Shown one piece after another: positions 11,564 to 23,333 of a stretch of DNA of 64,000 nt. The translations under genes were made by a program, and so were the position numbers. The notes beneath the pieces are model-generated. The model had not been told where the DNA came from and ran no database searches. It worked only from the letters and a program-made list of their open reading frames with translations. Position 1 is the first letter of the stretch, and each line of letters starts with the position of its first letter. Origin of the DNA: Boswellia sacra (lineage: Eukaryota; Streptophyta; Magnoliopsida; Sapindales; Burseraceae); the NCBI GenBank assembly GCA_013180625.2, contig SNVD02009060.1, positions 248,001 through 312,000 on the forward strand, written 5' to 3'.

Positions 11564-11854
11564 TTATGCATATCCCACAAAGACTCCTTCATCACTCCTT
11601 GGATATAATTTTTCTAACAGTTCTCTATCGTTTAAGATGCAACACCTGCAACCAAAGACATGAAAGTATTTCAAATTAGGTTTTCTTCCTTTCAAAATTT
11701 CATAAGATGTCTGATTAGTACCAAGTCTAAGAAAAACTATATTTGAAATATAGCAAGCAGTACTTATTGCTTCGGCCCATAGCCTCTTGGTCAACTTCTT
11801 GCTATTTAGCATTACTCTAGCCATCTCTTGTAGAGTTCTATTCTTTCTCTCCAC
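11564..11854 (-). pseudogene. pol: Sirevirus pol: integrase C-terminal part
   Basis: Starts at the third catalytic residue context (VERKNRTLQEMARVML, with Glu) and runs through FGCRCCILN and GVFVGYA, the copia GKGY-like end of integrase. A TAA at 11564-11566 follows. It is in frame with the integrase core upstream. Confidence 0.87.
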
Positions 11855-12358
11855 AATGCCATTCTGTTCAGGGGTTTTAGGAGCTGAAAATTCATGATCA
11901 ATTCCATGATATTTGCAAAAGTCAGCATAATTAACGTTTTCAAACTCCTTTCCATGATCACTTCTTATTCTTACAATCCTTCAAATGTTCCTATTTTGCT
12001 CGTTTTCAAGCTTGACACAAAGGTTCCTGAAAGCATCAAAAGTGTCAGATTTTTCTTTAATAAAGTCAATCCAAGTATATCTAGAAAAATCATCCACACA
12101 AACAAATATATATCTCTTACCTGTAATGCTTTCAATTTGCATGGGACCCATAAGATCCATGTGAAGCAAATCAAGTATCTTAGAAGTACTAAGATGTGGA
12201 TTTGATTTGTGTGAATTTCTAATTTGTTTTCCCATTTGACATGGTCCACAAATTTTATCAATTTTATCATCAAGTTTAGGAACTCCTCTTACAGCACCTA
12301 ACTTAGTTAATTTAACCAAGTTTTTGTAATTCAAGTGTCCTAATTTTTGATGCCACAA
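11855..12358 (-). pseudogene. pol: Sirevirus pol: integrase zinc-binding and catalytic core
   Basis: GAG-pre-integrase HHCC finger (WHQKLGHLNY ... CGPCQMGKQ), then the D,D(35)E core: LLHMDLMGPM and DDFSRYTW, then IRSDHGKEFEN beyond a TGA at 11981-11983. All three acidic residues are present across the pieces, so only the stop (and others upstream) kills it. Confidence 0.88.
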
Positions 12359-12403
12359 TTCTAAAACCGAAATCCTAGCATGAAATGCAATTTCTACTGG
12401 AAA

Positions 12404-13501
12404 TCAATTATCTAAAGATCTATTACCTTGTAGAATGCATTCACCAAAATTATCTAAGACCATGCATTTATTTTGTGTGAAGTTAACAGTATACTTTTCA
12501 TCACAAATTTGACTTATGCTAATAAGATTAGCCTTTAAGTCTTCCACTAAAAGAACATTTCTAAAATTGGGTAGGCCTTTGACATTCAAAGTGCCTTTAC
12601 CAATAATCTTACTTGTTGCTCCATCTCCAAATGTGACATTTCCATCCCTGCATGCTTTAAAATCTGTTAGAAACAATTTAGTTCCAGTCATGTGCCTGGA
12701 ACAACCGCTGTCAAAATACCATAAATCATTAGAAGCATGATTAAGTGCAGTAAAGGCAACATGGCATACTGTTTTGTCTTTCTTAACCCACTGCTGTTTT
12801 GATTTTGGTAACAGTTTAAATTGTTTCGATTTTTTATGCAAGAGATTCCATAATTTAAAGCATCTAGGCCTAATATGTCCTTTTTTACCGCAAAAATAGC
12901 AAATAGGAATGAATTTTCTTACCTTTTCAGGACTGGATCTGAAAGAACTCAGTGGAGAAACATACGTTTCACTGCTCTTAGTGTTTGGACTTGACTTTAA
13001 AGAAGTAGTTTCAAAGTTCTTACCTGATGTTGAAGCTTTTACAAAGACTGTTTTGGATGAAGATGCAACATTTCTTTCAGTGTACCCCAATCCATATTTG
13101 TTGGAGTTGTCTCTTCCAAGATTCAAAACTTGATCAAGTTTGGCTGCTCCAATTTTTAGCTGATCCACACACCTTTTGCTGTCAGCCAGTTCTGTTATGA
13201 TTTTCTCGATGTATGCTATTTTGTCTGTCAAAACAGTCTCAAGTTCAGTGATGTGATTTTCAACATAAGCTTTCTCACATTTTAGAACTTCAATTTCCCG
13301 CTTCAAGGTGTTGATTTCTTCTTTCTGGCTCAGCCATTCTCCATAGAGTGCTTTGTAAGTTTCTTGCAACTCTTCATAATATTCTGGTCCATCTTTCTCA
13401 TCTGAATGATCAACACTGTCTTGACAGTCTGCTGTTATGTTTGATATAACAGCCTTTCCTTTATCTGTTGTCGATGCAGTAAATGCAACAAAATTACTCA
13501 T
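12404..13501 (-). pseudogene. pol: Sirevirus gag end and protease
   Basis: 365 codons from an internal Met. The first ~140 residues form a charged heptad-rich coiled coil (EINTLKREIEVLKCEKAYVE). Next is a zinc knuckle CYFCGKKGHIRPRC (near residue 200), then the aspartic protease active site WYFDSGCSRHMTG. It is in frame with the main gag zinc knuckle upstream but separated from it by a TAA at 13508-13510, so gag and pol were one frame. A TGA at 12404 cuts it from integrase. Confidence 0.88.
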
Positions 13502-13507
13502 ACAATC

Positions 13508-14526
13508 TTAGTCTTCTGACTCCGATTCTGATTCATCACTCCATGTTGTTGTCAGCCCTTTGTTTTTCTTTTTGAGATTAGCACATTCAGATTGAATATG
13601 CCCATAACCAGAACATTCATAACATTGTATCTGCCCTTTCTTTTCAGGTTGTTTAGCTTTCTTTTTATCATTCTCCTTGGTGAATTTCTGAGCTTTTCTT
13701 CACTTGTGTTTGATAGCTTTCCTTGATTCTTTTTTCTGAAAATTCTTTTCATAAACTTAACATAATTTTTTGTCAGAAAAGCAATTTGTTTAGAATCAAT
13801 TTCATCAAACTCATCACTACATTCATCTTCAGATTTTTCAGCCTTCACATTAAACGCAATACTCTTACCCTTTTGTTTCCGAGTACTTTGAATTATTTCA
13901 AAGTTTTGGAGAATGCCTATCAGCTCATCAACTCTTATTTCATCAGTGTTTTTAACTTCTTCAATGGCAGAAATTTTGGGTTGAAATTTATCAGGGACTG
14001 ACCTAAGTATTTTACTAACAACTTCTGCATCAGTGAAATTTTTACCAAGCATGTATGCAGAGTTTGTTATGTGACATATCTTAGAATAAAAATCGAAAAT
14101 TGATTCATCTTCATGCATCATCAGATTTTCAAACTCAGAATTCAGCCTCATTAATTTAGATTTTTTGACAGATGCAGTACCTTCATGTTTTACCTCAAGT
14201 ATGTCCCATGCTTCTTTGGCTGATTTACATCTAGAAATCTGTCTGAAGTTATTCAAGTCGACTGCAGCAAAAATTGCGTTAAGAGCCTTGGAGTTCCAAC
14301 TGGATCTACGGTATTCTTCATCAGACCAGTCATCCTTTGGTTTTGGTTCGGCATTACCAAGAGCATTCAATTTCGTTGGAGGTGTCTACCCCTTAAGTAC
14401 ACTCGTCCAAGCCCTATCATCAAGAGACTTGATGAACATCATCATTCTTACCTTCCAATATAGATAATTACTGTCATCAAGAAAAGGTGGTTGCATTCCA
14501 GATCCTCCGTTGCGCATAAACTCCAT
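13508..14526 (-). pseudogene. gag: Sirevirus gag
   Basis: The ATG at 14526 begins MEFMRNGGSGMQPPFLD, followed by YLYWKVRMMMFIKSLDD, the N-terminal signature of copia gag (UBN2-type). Residue 47 is a TAG (14386-14388) where relatives usually have Trp. After a good gag core (AKEAWDILEVKHEGT, SEFENLMMHEDESI), the frame shifts near 13697. The CCHC knuckle CYECSGYGHIQSEC lies in the shifted frame (about 13625-13580), which ends at TAA 13508-13510. Confidence 0.88.
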
Positions 14527-14575
14527 CCTTCCAGATTAACTTGATCGTTTTCTTCACTTGTCTATCAGTGAACCC

Positions 14576-14587
14576 GCTCTGATACCA
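14576..14587 (-). other. Sirevirus primer-binding site (tRNA-iMet)
   Basis: TGGTATCAGAGC on the minus strand, two bases from the 5' LTR. It is complementary to the 3' end of plant initiator-Met tRNA, the common primer of copia elements. Confidence 0.88.
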
Positions 14588-14589
14588 AT

Positions 14590-15474
14590 TGAAAGTTCTG
14601 GAGGTATGCAGTTACAAATAACAATACAGTCAACTGTAACGTAAAACAATACAGGAGGATTTTTACGTGGTTCGGTTATAAAAACTACGTCCACGGACAG
14701 CTATTGAGCTTTAATTCACTATACTCTTGTTTGTACAATCTTTAAGACCTTTTACAGTGCTGATTTATCCTCACACACAAATCTAATCTTTGACAAACAA
14801 AATCTTCGTAAAGATTCTAAACACTAGTGAAATTGCTCACTCTTTGTTACACAAAACTTAACAGCACACTGTTAAGTTAAACTTAACACCCGATATCTGA
14901 CAGAATAAAAACACTCAACCCTCTAGATTCCCAAGTGTTTAATTACTCTCTCAAACTGAATCAATACCTCATGTACGGTTTTTTTTTTTTAATTTCCATA
15001 CATGATTACAATGACTCAATAAATCAAAGAAACAAAGTCATTCCTTGGCGTTCAAGCTTGTCTCTTGTAAAGTTGAGGAATGCCTTTTTAACAATCAACA
15101 ATCTCTCTTATTCATGAAAGATGCTCTCCCTCAATGCTACTGCCGACTTATTACACATCAATATATATTGAGAGGTCTTGATACAATCTTCCTAAAAGTC
15201 CTGTAAAGATCTCAATCAAAATCACATTAGGATTAGGATAAAATAAAATAGGAAATGCCTTTAGTTAATCTCCTAAAGAAATAAGAGTATATCAAATATC
15301 TTCCTATCTTGATTATGATACAAAATATTATCCCGATCAAGAGAATAATAATCAAGGAACTTCTTATATTAGCTAAAAACAGTAAAATATGAATAAAACA
15401 CTTTAATTATTTTTATCACAAATTAACCAAAATTTTGAACATATATATCACATGTGTGACGTTTATCACTAACA
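14590..15474 (-). repeat. 5' LTR of the Sirevirus
   Basis: 885 bp, TG...CA on the plus strand, flanked outside by TAATC (15475-15479). As the upstream LTR of a minus-strand element it would hold the promoter driving transcription toward lower coordinates. Confidence 0.93.
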
Positions 15475-15479
15475 TAATC

Positions 15480-16334
15480 CATTAAAATTTTCCGAAATAA
15501 TAAGTACAACAATAGAAATCTCCATTATTATTCGTTTCATGTCAATATGCAAGCGCAGTAGCCGCATGATTATGATGTTAACTGACATACATCATGGCCC
15601 TTCTCTCCTTGCTTACTAATGGTTTCAAACTATAGGAGCCCTCCTTTCTCCAGTGGCCTTTTGAGACTTCTTGTGAAACTATGCAGATATAAATTCTCTT
15701 CCACTAAATACGGCGAAGCTGTGTGTACACTCACAGATCTTTTGATATAGGTTGGTGGTGGCTACGGGGCACTTGCTGCAAAGAACAAAAGAAAAGAAAT
15801 AATAATAAAAGTCAACATTGCTGGCGACCCATGTGTGGATATAGGATATGGTCATATGGCCGTACAGCTAGTAGACAGGCGATACGCTCACAGAACAATT
15901 TCTAGAGTATGCCAAGTAGGCGGAACCAAAAAAAATTTATTCGGGTGGACTAAAATTTTTTCGTTAATGTTTGATCTATAACTAAATATTGTCATAAAAA
16001 AAGTCAATAAATAGATCAAATGTGTTATGTAAATATGTTTATATTTTTATACATTAAATTAAAATTTTGAAAAAAAATAATCGAAGGTTATAATTTGATA
16101 AATTAATATTTAGGTATGTTAACAAAATAAAAAAAGAGAATAAACATTGTATGAAAGATAATTTTATTTTAAATGTAGTATAAGATTTAAAATGGATAAT
16201 TTTTATATAAATCTTGTGATTTTTTTTTTTAAAGTTTGGGTGGGCTATGTAGTAAAACTTTTATTTTAAATAATGGTATAAGTGTTATAATTTAAAGTTT
16301 GTGTATCAACTAAGAATTTTTCAAATCCGCATCC
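15480..16334. other. AT-rich sequence between the Sirevirus and the duplicated block
   Basis: No gene recognised. It occupies the place where unit A would be expected to hold the counterpart of the CCX 3' fragment found at 53055-53270, but no such similarity is visible. Confidence 0.45.
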
Positions 16335-17327
16335 TATAATAATAAATTACTAACCTGCTTGTGTGTGGAGATTGGTTCATTAATCGTTTTGACATTGTGC
16401 AAAGAGTCCTACTCTAACTCTTCTTAGTTTTTAGCACAATTGTTTCTAAAAGTAATATTCCTTAAATCTCATTTTTAATAATCCCATTTCAGTTTCCTAA
16501 TGTTATAACAAAAGGTAAACATAGCATATAAATATGAGTTCAAATTGTAATCAACTGAAAGTCAAGCGGGTGAGCAAAGCACATCCACACCCGGGAATTT
16601 ATGATTTTTAGCATTATTTTCATTCTCTCGATACTCCTGTCAACTCTTTAGAATACTATCCTCTGAACTTTCTTTTTGTTTTTTCTCTCTATCCAAACAA
16701 GTTGAACTGGGTCAGGAATTTCACACCCTTCAAAGAACCTTATAGTTAAAATTAATGATCAAACGACACCAGTCCATTTGTAACCTCTACGGGATAGCGC
16801 AAAAGGGTCCAATCCTGAGTAGACTATTGCAAACGTGAGGTTTGAGCAGGTCCAATAGTTGATATTGGAACTATATAACATTGAAACAAACAAATAGTTG
16901 TCCTCTATTTTGAGTGAAAATTCACAAGTTCCAAAACATAATTGAACTAATGGTACTTACTGGCTATGATTGACTGTTATTTATCCCACATGTCACTCTA
17001 CCAGTGAAACAAAGGGTTATTTAAACGAATTTCATTGATGTTGCAACTTGCCTGCTAAGCTGCTCTGTCTTAACATTGGTAATTTGGTACTATACAGACA
17101 ACTAAAGAAACAAATATCTGATTGAGAATTCACAGAGTAGAAAACATAACTGATCTATCCATTAATCAAAAATTTATGGATGCATTTGGAGGAGGATATA
17201 GCAATGGTACAGAGAAGATAATTGTAGCGGACAGTCATAGCAATTACATGACAGTTGAGTAAACTATGGTCCAGTAAATTGTTGATTGGATTTGGCTATG
17301 TTACCGGCCATTGATGTTGTCAATCTT

Positions 17328-18828
17328 TAGAGATAGCAAAAGGTTAGCCTGCCCTCATTTTGACAGGCCGTGGGCCATGCCAGGCCCCGCCTACACAATG
17401 GTAGGCCAGTTCAGGCCGGCCCAAGTTGCAAAAGGGTTGGCCTTGGCCTGCAATTTAATTAGTAATTAATTAAAAGACAAAGTTTTATATAATAAAATTT
17501 TTATTAGTTGCAATTTGGGATAATTTCAAAAACTATCCCTGAGTTTTGGTTTAATATTAAGCAGAAATCATCTATATATTTTTAATCAATAACACCCCTG
17601 AACTTTAATTCAAATCAACAACAGTGTCAAAAAAGGCACATATACCCCTCTTCTCCATATAGTTGAAATTACATAAGTCAAATATTATAATAAAATGATC
17701 AAAATACCTATAAAATATATAAAAATATTATTAAAAGGTAAAGCACATGGGTTATAAAAGTCAAAAATACCCTTAATTAAAGTTGAATTTGAAAAATGAA
17801 AATTACATGACCGTTGGATCAACCATTTTTTTAATTGTTTTAAGAAATTGAAAAGTCTCAGTCATTTTTATGGACTTAATAACAAAGTGTTTTTTTAATG
17901 ATCCAATCACAATGTGAAAAAAATGGTTGTTTATGTAGTGTCTCACTTTCATAAAAAATTTCTCACTTTATTTTCTTAAAAAAATTTTAAAAATGGTTTT
18001 AAAAGATTGGATGCAGTGTCTCATCTTCGTATACTATTTTTTAAAAAAATAATTATTTTTTTATTTTTTTTAAAAAGTATAATCTTAGTATCCAACGGTC
18101 ATGCAATTTTTATTTTTTAAATTCAACTTCAATTAAGGGTATTTTTGACTTTTATAGCCCATGTGCATTATCTTGTTTAATAATATTTTTATATATTTTA
18201 TAGGTATTTTAATTATTTTATTATAATATTTAACTTATATAATTTTAATTATATGCAAGCATGTGAGAAAAGGGGTATATGTGTCTTTTTTGACACTGTT
18301 GATGATTTGAATTAAAATTCATGGGTGTTATTGATTGAAAATGCATAGATGATTTCTGCTTGATATTAAGCCAAAACTTAGAGGTAGTTTTTGAAATTAT
18401 CCCATTGCAATTTCTATAGAATACATTATTTTGTTATTATTAAAAATTTTCCACTAATATATTAGTATTCTTTAATTATAAATAATTTATTTGGATAATT
18501 TTATAAATTGTTTTTATTTTGCATAGAGACGAAAGATCGTAAAAATAAAAATTAAAAAAAAATAGATTAGACGTATATATTGATAATATATTCATTAAAA
18601 AAAATACATGAGAATGGGCCATGGGTAATTAATTATAATAAATTCTAATAATGGGGCCCACAAGCTATGTAGGCCAGGCCAGGCCACTCTCAATAGGCCG
18701 GCCTGTAGGCCGAACTTCAAGGCCTTGTCTTGGCCTCCTACCAGGCCAGTCTAGGCCTAGCCTTGTACTATAGCAGACAGGTTAGGCCAGACCAGGCTGG
18801 GTTAGTCGGGCCGGCGTTTTGCATTCTG
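17328..18828. mobile_element. hAT-like non-autonomous element with GGCC-rich subterminal repeats
   Basis: The left end TAGAGATAGCAAAAGG and the right end, inverted (CAGAATGCAAAACGCCGG), resemble plant hAT termini. Both subterminal regions (about 17345-17455 and 18650-18815) are crowded with GGCC and AGGCC motifs and stand out from the AT-rich surroundings. No coding capacity. No clean 8-bp target duplication, so the exact ends are tentative. It is interrupted by the 889-bp palindrome, and unit B lacks it. Confidence 0.6.
17516..18404. mobile_element. 889-bp palindromic foldback element nested in the hAT-like element
   Basis: Begins TGGGATAATTTC and ends with its complement, flanked by TTGCAATT at 17508-17515 and 18405-18412. 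If the end base is assigned to the flank, the duplication reads TTGCAATTT (9 bp). The arms pair along nearly the whole length; for example, the block ACCGTTGGAT near 17810 is mirrored by ATCCAACGGT near 18092. No coding capacity. The TIR and duplication length suggest a Mutator- or hAT-mobilised MITE. Confidence 0.8.
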
Positions 18829-18856
18829 ACTTATCCATTTGGTATTTGATGGTATT

Positions 18857-19078
18857 TGAGATAATTTCAATAAGTAACATTAAGTTTTAGTCTAATTTTG
18901 ATCGGAGAACAATTATATATTTTTAATCAATTACACCCCTATTTTTACTCAAATATCTTTTTCAATGGTGTGATTGATGAAAAATGAACAACTTCAGGGT
19001 TATAATTTATGAAAATGCACAGTCGTTCTTTAATTAAAATTAAGCGAAAACTTAAGGGTGCTTATTAAAGTTATCTTA
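18857..19078. mobile_element. Short (222-bp) foldback of the same family as the 889-bp palindrome
   Basis: The ends TGAGATAATTTCAATAAG and TAAGATAACTTTAATAAG (inverted) form a stem. The left arm shares GATAATTTCA and TATATTTTTAATCAAT with the left arm of the 889-bp palindrome, followed by ACACCCCT in both. No target duplication is recognisable. Confidence 0.5.
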
Positions 19079-19321
19079 TTTTGTTTTGTGCAATCAAGTT
19101 AGAGATGTATAACATTTTCCTTTAACTCTATTTTTTATGAACTTGGCTTGCTATAAAAAGAGCATATTCTTTGGAATAATGCTTCTGTGCACCTGTTTTT
19201 ATATTGAGTTTATAAAATTCACCTATTAAGTAGATTAAATTAAGGGTTAATTTTAATGGTATATATTACTTATGTTAATTTTTTAATTAATAATTCTAAA
19301 TATGCAACTAAGTTGTACAAC

Positions 19322-20635
19322 TGATAACTCAAGAATTATACACTTTTTAATACCTCTTTTCTTAGTTAATTAGTTTGTTCTCAAGTCAAATCGGCTCTTT
19401 TCATGTTTGTTTTGTTTGTTTTCAATTTCCTTAGTTGTCGAAAGCAATGAGAGCGAATTTGAAGCAAAAAACGTTCAAGTTTTGCCTTCGCCGGATAGTC
19501 AAATTCTAAGAATTAAACGTATTGATCTACAATGAACAAGATTATGTGCCATATCTGATTGGAAAGACCTGGATGTCTAGTTTTTGTAGAATTTTACAAT
19601 TCATGAATCGAAGTTGTGTATTGAAAGTTATCGTTAAAAGAGCAAAGGTAGCGCAGAGCAGAAATTCTGAAGAGCTAAAACAGAGCACACGAGATAAAGT
19701 CTTTGCGCATCTGCACTAAAACGACTTGAAAACACGATTTTATGCTATTTTTGAGTCTCAAAACCCTACACCTATAAATTGAACTTCATAAAACGTGTTT
19801 GAGGGTCCAAGAGGGTCAAGTAAGGCGGTTAGAGACTGGAAACAAGAGTTTTTCTTCAATTTCTTTGCTTGGTTTTCTTCATTTCCTTCGTATCCATGCC
19901 TACAATTATGATTTATGTTTTGTTTACTTTGATTAAAAACTAAATTTTCCTTTTTAGGGTTAAGATGTAGCCAAATTTTGATATTGTGGTTTTTTAAATT
20001 TAATATATTGATGGTTATTCAATTTTTTTGAGCAAATTAATTATATACTTAATGCTTATGGAAGCTTGATCAACTTTTGTATGATTTGAGATATAAATTA
20101 GACTGAGAAGTTAATTTATATTAGCCCTTGATTGATTTACCATAATTTGAGATAAGATAGAAGTATTTATGTAATTTATGCAACCTTGTAGAATTTCTTG
20201 TCGTTAACGAGTGTTTATAGCTTTTTAAAATTGATAGAGATATAATTCTGTTTTAGAAATATACATTGTTTTTGCTTGTAACAGATTAACAATTACATTA
20301 GTGAAATTGGTTGGCAACATAAGAATAAATATTGATGTTATTAAATTTGAGAATTAGAATGGATGAATTTAGATGAAATCTAACACCCTAGAGCTTTTAT
20401 ATTTTGGAATTTTCATTATGTAATTCATTGTCATTGTTTTCTTTCTTTAGTTGTTATTTTATTTAGACGTATTATTTATTTTCTAATTGAAATTGTCATT
20501 TAATTTTCATTATTTAAATAAAATTAGAGTTAGATATGGTTTAGTAGTTAGTAATGCAATATTCATGGGAACAATACTTTACTTATCACTTTATTACTTG
20601 TTATGATTCTGTGCACTTGCAGATTTTGCATTACA
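19322..20635 (+). repeat. 5' LTR of the Athila-type element
   Basis: Begins TGATAACTCAAGAATTATAC and ends ...TTACA. Clearly repeated at 24673-25815, starting TGATAGCTCAAGAATTTTAC. Confidence 0.8.
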
Positions 20636-20641
20636 AGTTTT

Positions 20642-20659
20642 TGATGTCATTACTGGGGA
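20642..20659 (+). other. Degenerate Athila primer-binding site
   Basis: TGATGTCATTACTGGGGA aligns to the usual plant gypsy form TGGCGCCGTTGCCGGGGA with six differences, all C-to-T or G-to-A. The position, a few bases after the LTR, is correct. Confidence 0.65.
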
Positions 20660-20826
20660 TTTTTTGTTTTACTAATATTAGGTTAAATAACTCTATTTTA
20701 ATTTGAATTTGTTTTTCTTTTTAGTCATTTTTCAGTTTTTGTTTTTTATTGTTTTAATGTTGATTTTAAGTGTGCGCAAAGTCTAGGCAGCTATAACAAC
20801 CTACAACGGGAGTTGGTTTTGGTACT

Positions 20827-22100
20827 ATGGATGTAATAAGAGCTCAACTAGCAGCAATGTCAAGGCAATTGGGAAATTGGAATGTGAATGTAGTATGTGA
20901 GTTTTTTTGTGGGAATCATTGTAGTGTTGATTGCCAAGTTAGGAACCCTTTAATTGGCATTCGTAAACACCTATTAAACCAATTACATGCCAAAATTTCA
21001 AGGGCAACAATCCTATCATTACCCAAACACATATTACTCATCTTGGACAAATTATCCTAATTACTCATGGAACAATGAGTAGAATTTTTTTATTCTCCAT
21101 ATATTCAACCTAAAGAAGAGAAAAGTAGGACGGAAGGAGCTCTTACACAAGTTTTAGCAACCACTTCTCAATTCATGGCTGAGTCAAAGATCATGCAACA
21201 AAGCCACAAAGCCTTCATAAGAAATCATGAAGTGATAATGAGCCAATTGAAAAGTTTGATTTTAGCAAGATCTCAAGAGGTGATTCAAAGTAACACTAAA
21301 AGAAATTTTGAGGAGAAGGTAAAGATGATCACATTGACAAGTGAGAAGCAACTTGGCTAGCCCCATGACAATTCCAAAGAAGTTGAGAACAACCACCATA
21401 GATGCCAATTTGAGGAAAGCATTGAGCAACCACATCTAGCAACATCACCGCCATCATATGTGCCACCAATCCCTTTTCTACCATGTCTAAAAATAAGTAA
21501 TTCAGATAAGCAATTTTCTAAAGTTGTTAGTGTTAAGAAATTACATATTAACATTCCTTTTTGCAAATTTGTTGGAACAAACACCAAGATTTGAGAAATT
21601 CATGACAGACTTTGACCAAAAAAAGGAAGTTGGGAGAAGATGAAATGATGATGCTAAGAGAGGAATGTAGCACTATTTTGCAAGAGAAAGTGCCTCGAAA
21701 ATTAAAAATTTTAGGGAGTTCTCCTTGTCACATTAGAAAATCATTTTATAAATTTGGTGCAAACATTATTTGATGGCATGTTCTATTTTTAAGAAACTTT
21801 TCCTTGGTGGAGCAACACTAGCCACAATCTCTCTTCCACTAGGTTACAAAACCAATTTGAAAAATGGAGATCTTGATACCAACACTTTAAGGCTGTGACC
21901 ATTACTTCAAGAACATTTTGAACTTGACTTTAAACTACAAACTCTTGAAGCAAAATCATGTGAGGAGACTCGTATGGTCTCTAATGAAGCTACACATGTC
22001 TTCAAAACTTTGAAGAAAATTTTAACTTCAACTCCTATTGCTATTACACCGGATTGAATGGCTTTAGTTTGCATGCGCTTTGGAAGTGGATACAAGTTCT
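20827..22100 (+). pseudogene. gag: Athila-type gag and protease-proximal remnant
   Basis: Recognisable in several frames. MDVIRAQLAAMSRQL and a knuckle-like CEFFCGNHCSVDCQVRNP lie at 20827-20955. From about 20980 the match continues in another frame, with a degraded WTNYPNYSWNNE-like block. ALTQVLATTSQFMAES and VKMITLTSEKQLG lie at 21146-21357, then PPSYVPPIPFLP, LHINIPFCKF and, shifted again near 21620, LGEDEMMMLREECS. This order follows Athila gag up to the protease border. Many stops and shifts; non-functional. Confidence 0.8.
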
Positions 22101-23333
22101 CAAAAGCTTCATCATGAAGAGTCCATTTTCAGACACAAATTCAAGGAAGTTCTTTGTGCTGCCTCTCTTTTTGTTTCAAAAGTTTTCAGGGTGTTTTGCT
22201 TTGATTTGAATTATCTTAGGAGTGTTGATATGCGTATTTTTAGCTTCGTATGTTGAAATTAGATATGTGTTTTTTTTTTGTTTAGGTCTTTTATAATTTA
22301 AAAATAAATACATAGTTTGTTTTGATTGGTTTTTGCTTGAATTATAATGGCCTATGATAGGATGATGATTGAATAGATGCGTAACTCTTGGAAATTGATA
22401 GACAATGCATACAAAGTTTGTGTGCTTGACTTATTTGTTGGTTTTTGTTTTACTTTTGATTCCTTGAATACAATTTGAGCACATTAGCCATGATCATTGA
22501 GTTGTTTGTGTACTTAGAGAAGGTTTATGTGATTTAAATATTCTATTAGATCTCAATGGATTCTAGAACCTACTTGATTGTCACTTGAGATGAAATCCTA
22601 GGCTACACAACATTAGAAAAATGATTTAGGCCATTTTTTAATCATTTGAGCCTTTCAAGCCAACCTACTTATGAAATTAATCCCTAGTTGTTCCTTTGAG
22701 CTTATTTTAGCCTCTTTGTTAGTTAACTCACTAAATTTATCCCAACCTACATTGCCCTATCTAAACAGTGTCCCTTACCCATGAGCATATAGAACATTCA
22801 AGACTATATTTTGAGCTATGATTTGGTTTTAGGCATTTAAGTGAGGATGGATGATGTTTTAAGTATTGAGAAATGAGTTATCACTGGCTGTGAAATTGTT
22901 TGGGTGAATTACGATTTGTTCTCTTAAAAAAAAATATTGGATAAGTTTGATTTCGTATCCTTCTTAACTTGAACAATTAAGCTCGAAGGGATATGTTAAT
23001 ACCTGAGACCTTAAGACCAATTAGTTTGGGGGCTATTGGCCTAACACTTATTACATAAGTTAAAAAGAAAGCTTGAGGTAATTAAACATTGCCCTATCCA
23101 TTCAAGAGAGAGAGAGAGAGAACAGAGAAGTGCAAAAAAAAAAAAAATAAATAAATAAAGAAATTTGCAAGACTAAACCTTTGAGTGTACAAAAGAAAGC
23201 AAGAATTAAGTTTGGGGGAGTTACTTTGTGAATTCTTGTTATGGGTTGAGCTTTGTATAGTCCTAAGTTATGTATGTATTTCATGGTTGATTTGAGCCAC
23301 ATAAATATCCTTTATCACATCTTTTATCCTAGT
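22101..23333 (+). other. Athila-type 3' untranslated internal region
   Basis: Non-coding internal sequence, including an AAGTTTGGGGGAG polypurine-like tract at about 23207-23219, an (AG)n microsatellite at about 23105-23120 and an A-rich run. It is split from its continuation (24244-24672) by the solo LTR. Confidence 0.6.

Larger units (their letters stand above)
5592..15474 (-). mobile_element. Complete Ty1/copia Sirevirus-type LTR retrotransposon
   Basis: A 9.88-kb element in minus orientation with two LTRs (885-886 bp), perfect TAATC duplications, an initiator-Met tRNA primer site and a polypurine tract. Domain order is gag, protease, integrase, RT, RNase H (Ty1/copia order), followed by an extra ORF. 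A coiled coil downstream of the gag zinc knuckle, repeated polypurine tracts and a downstream ORF fit the Sirevirus (SIRE/Maximus) lineage. By my count the LTRs differ by about 40 substitutions (roughly 4.5%). The coding frame is dead: about eight premature stops and two frameshifts in gag-pol, and three stops in the extra ORF. Confidence 0.93.

Noticed and set aside
17320..18836. Perfect 8-bp target duplication for the GGCC-rich element
   Set aside because: Flanks TCAATCTT and ACTTATCC do not match, so the hAT assignment rests on end and subterminal similarity only.
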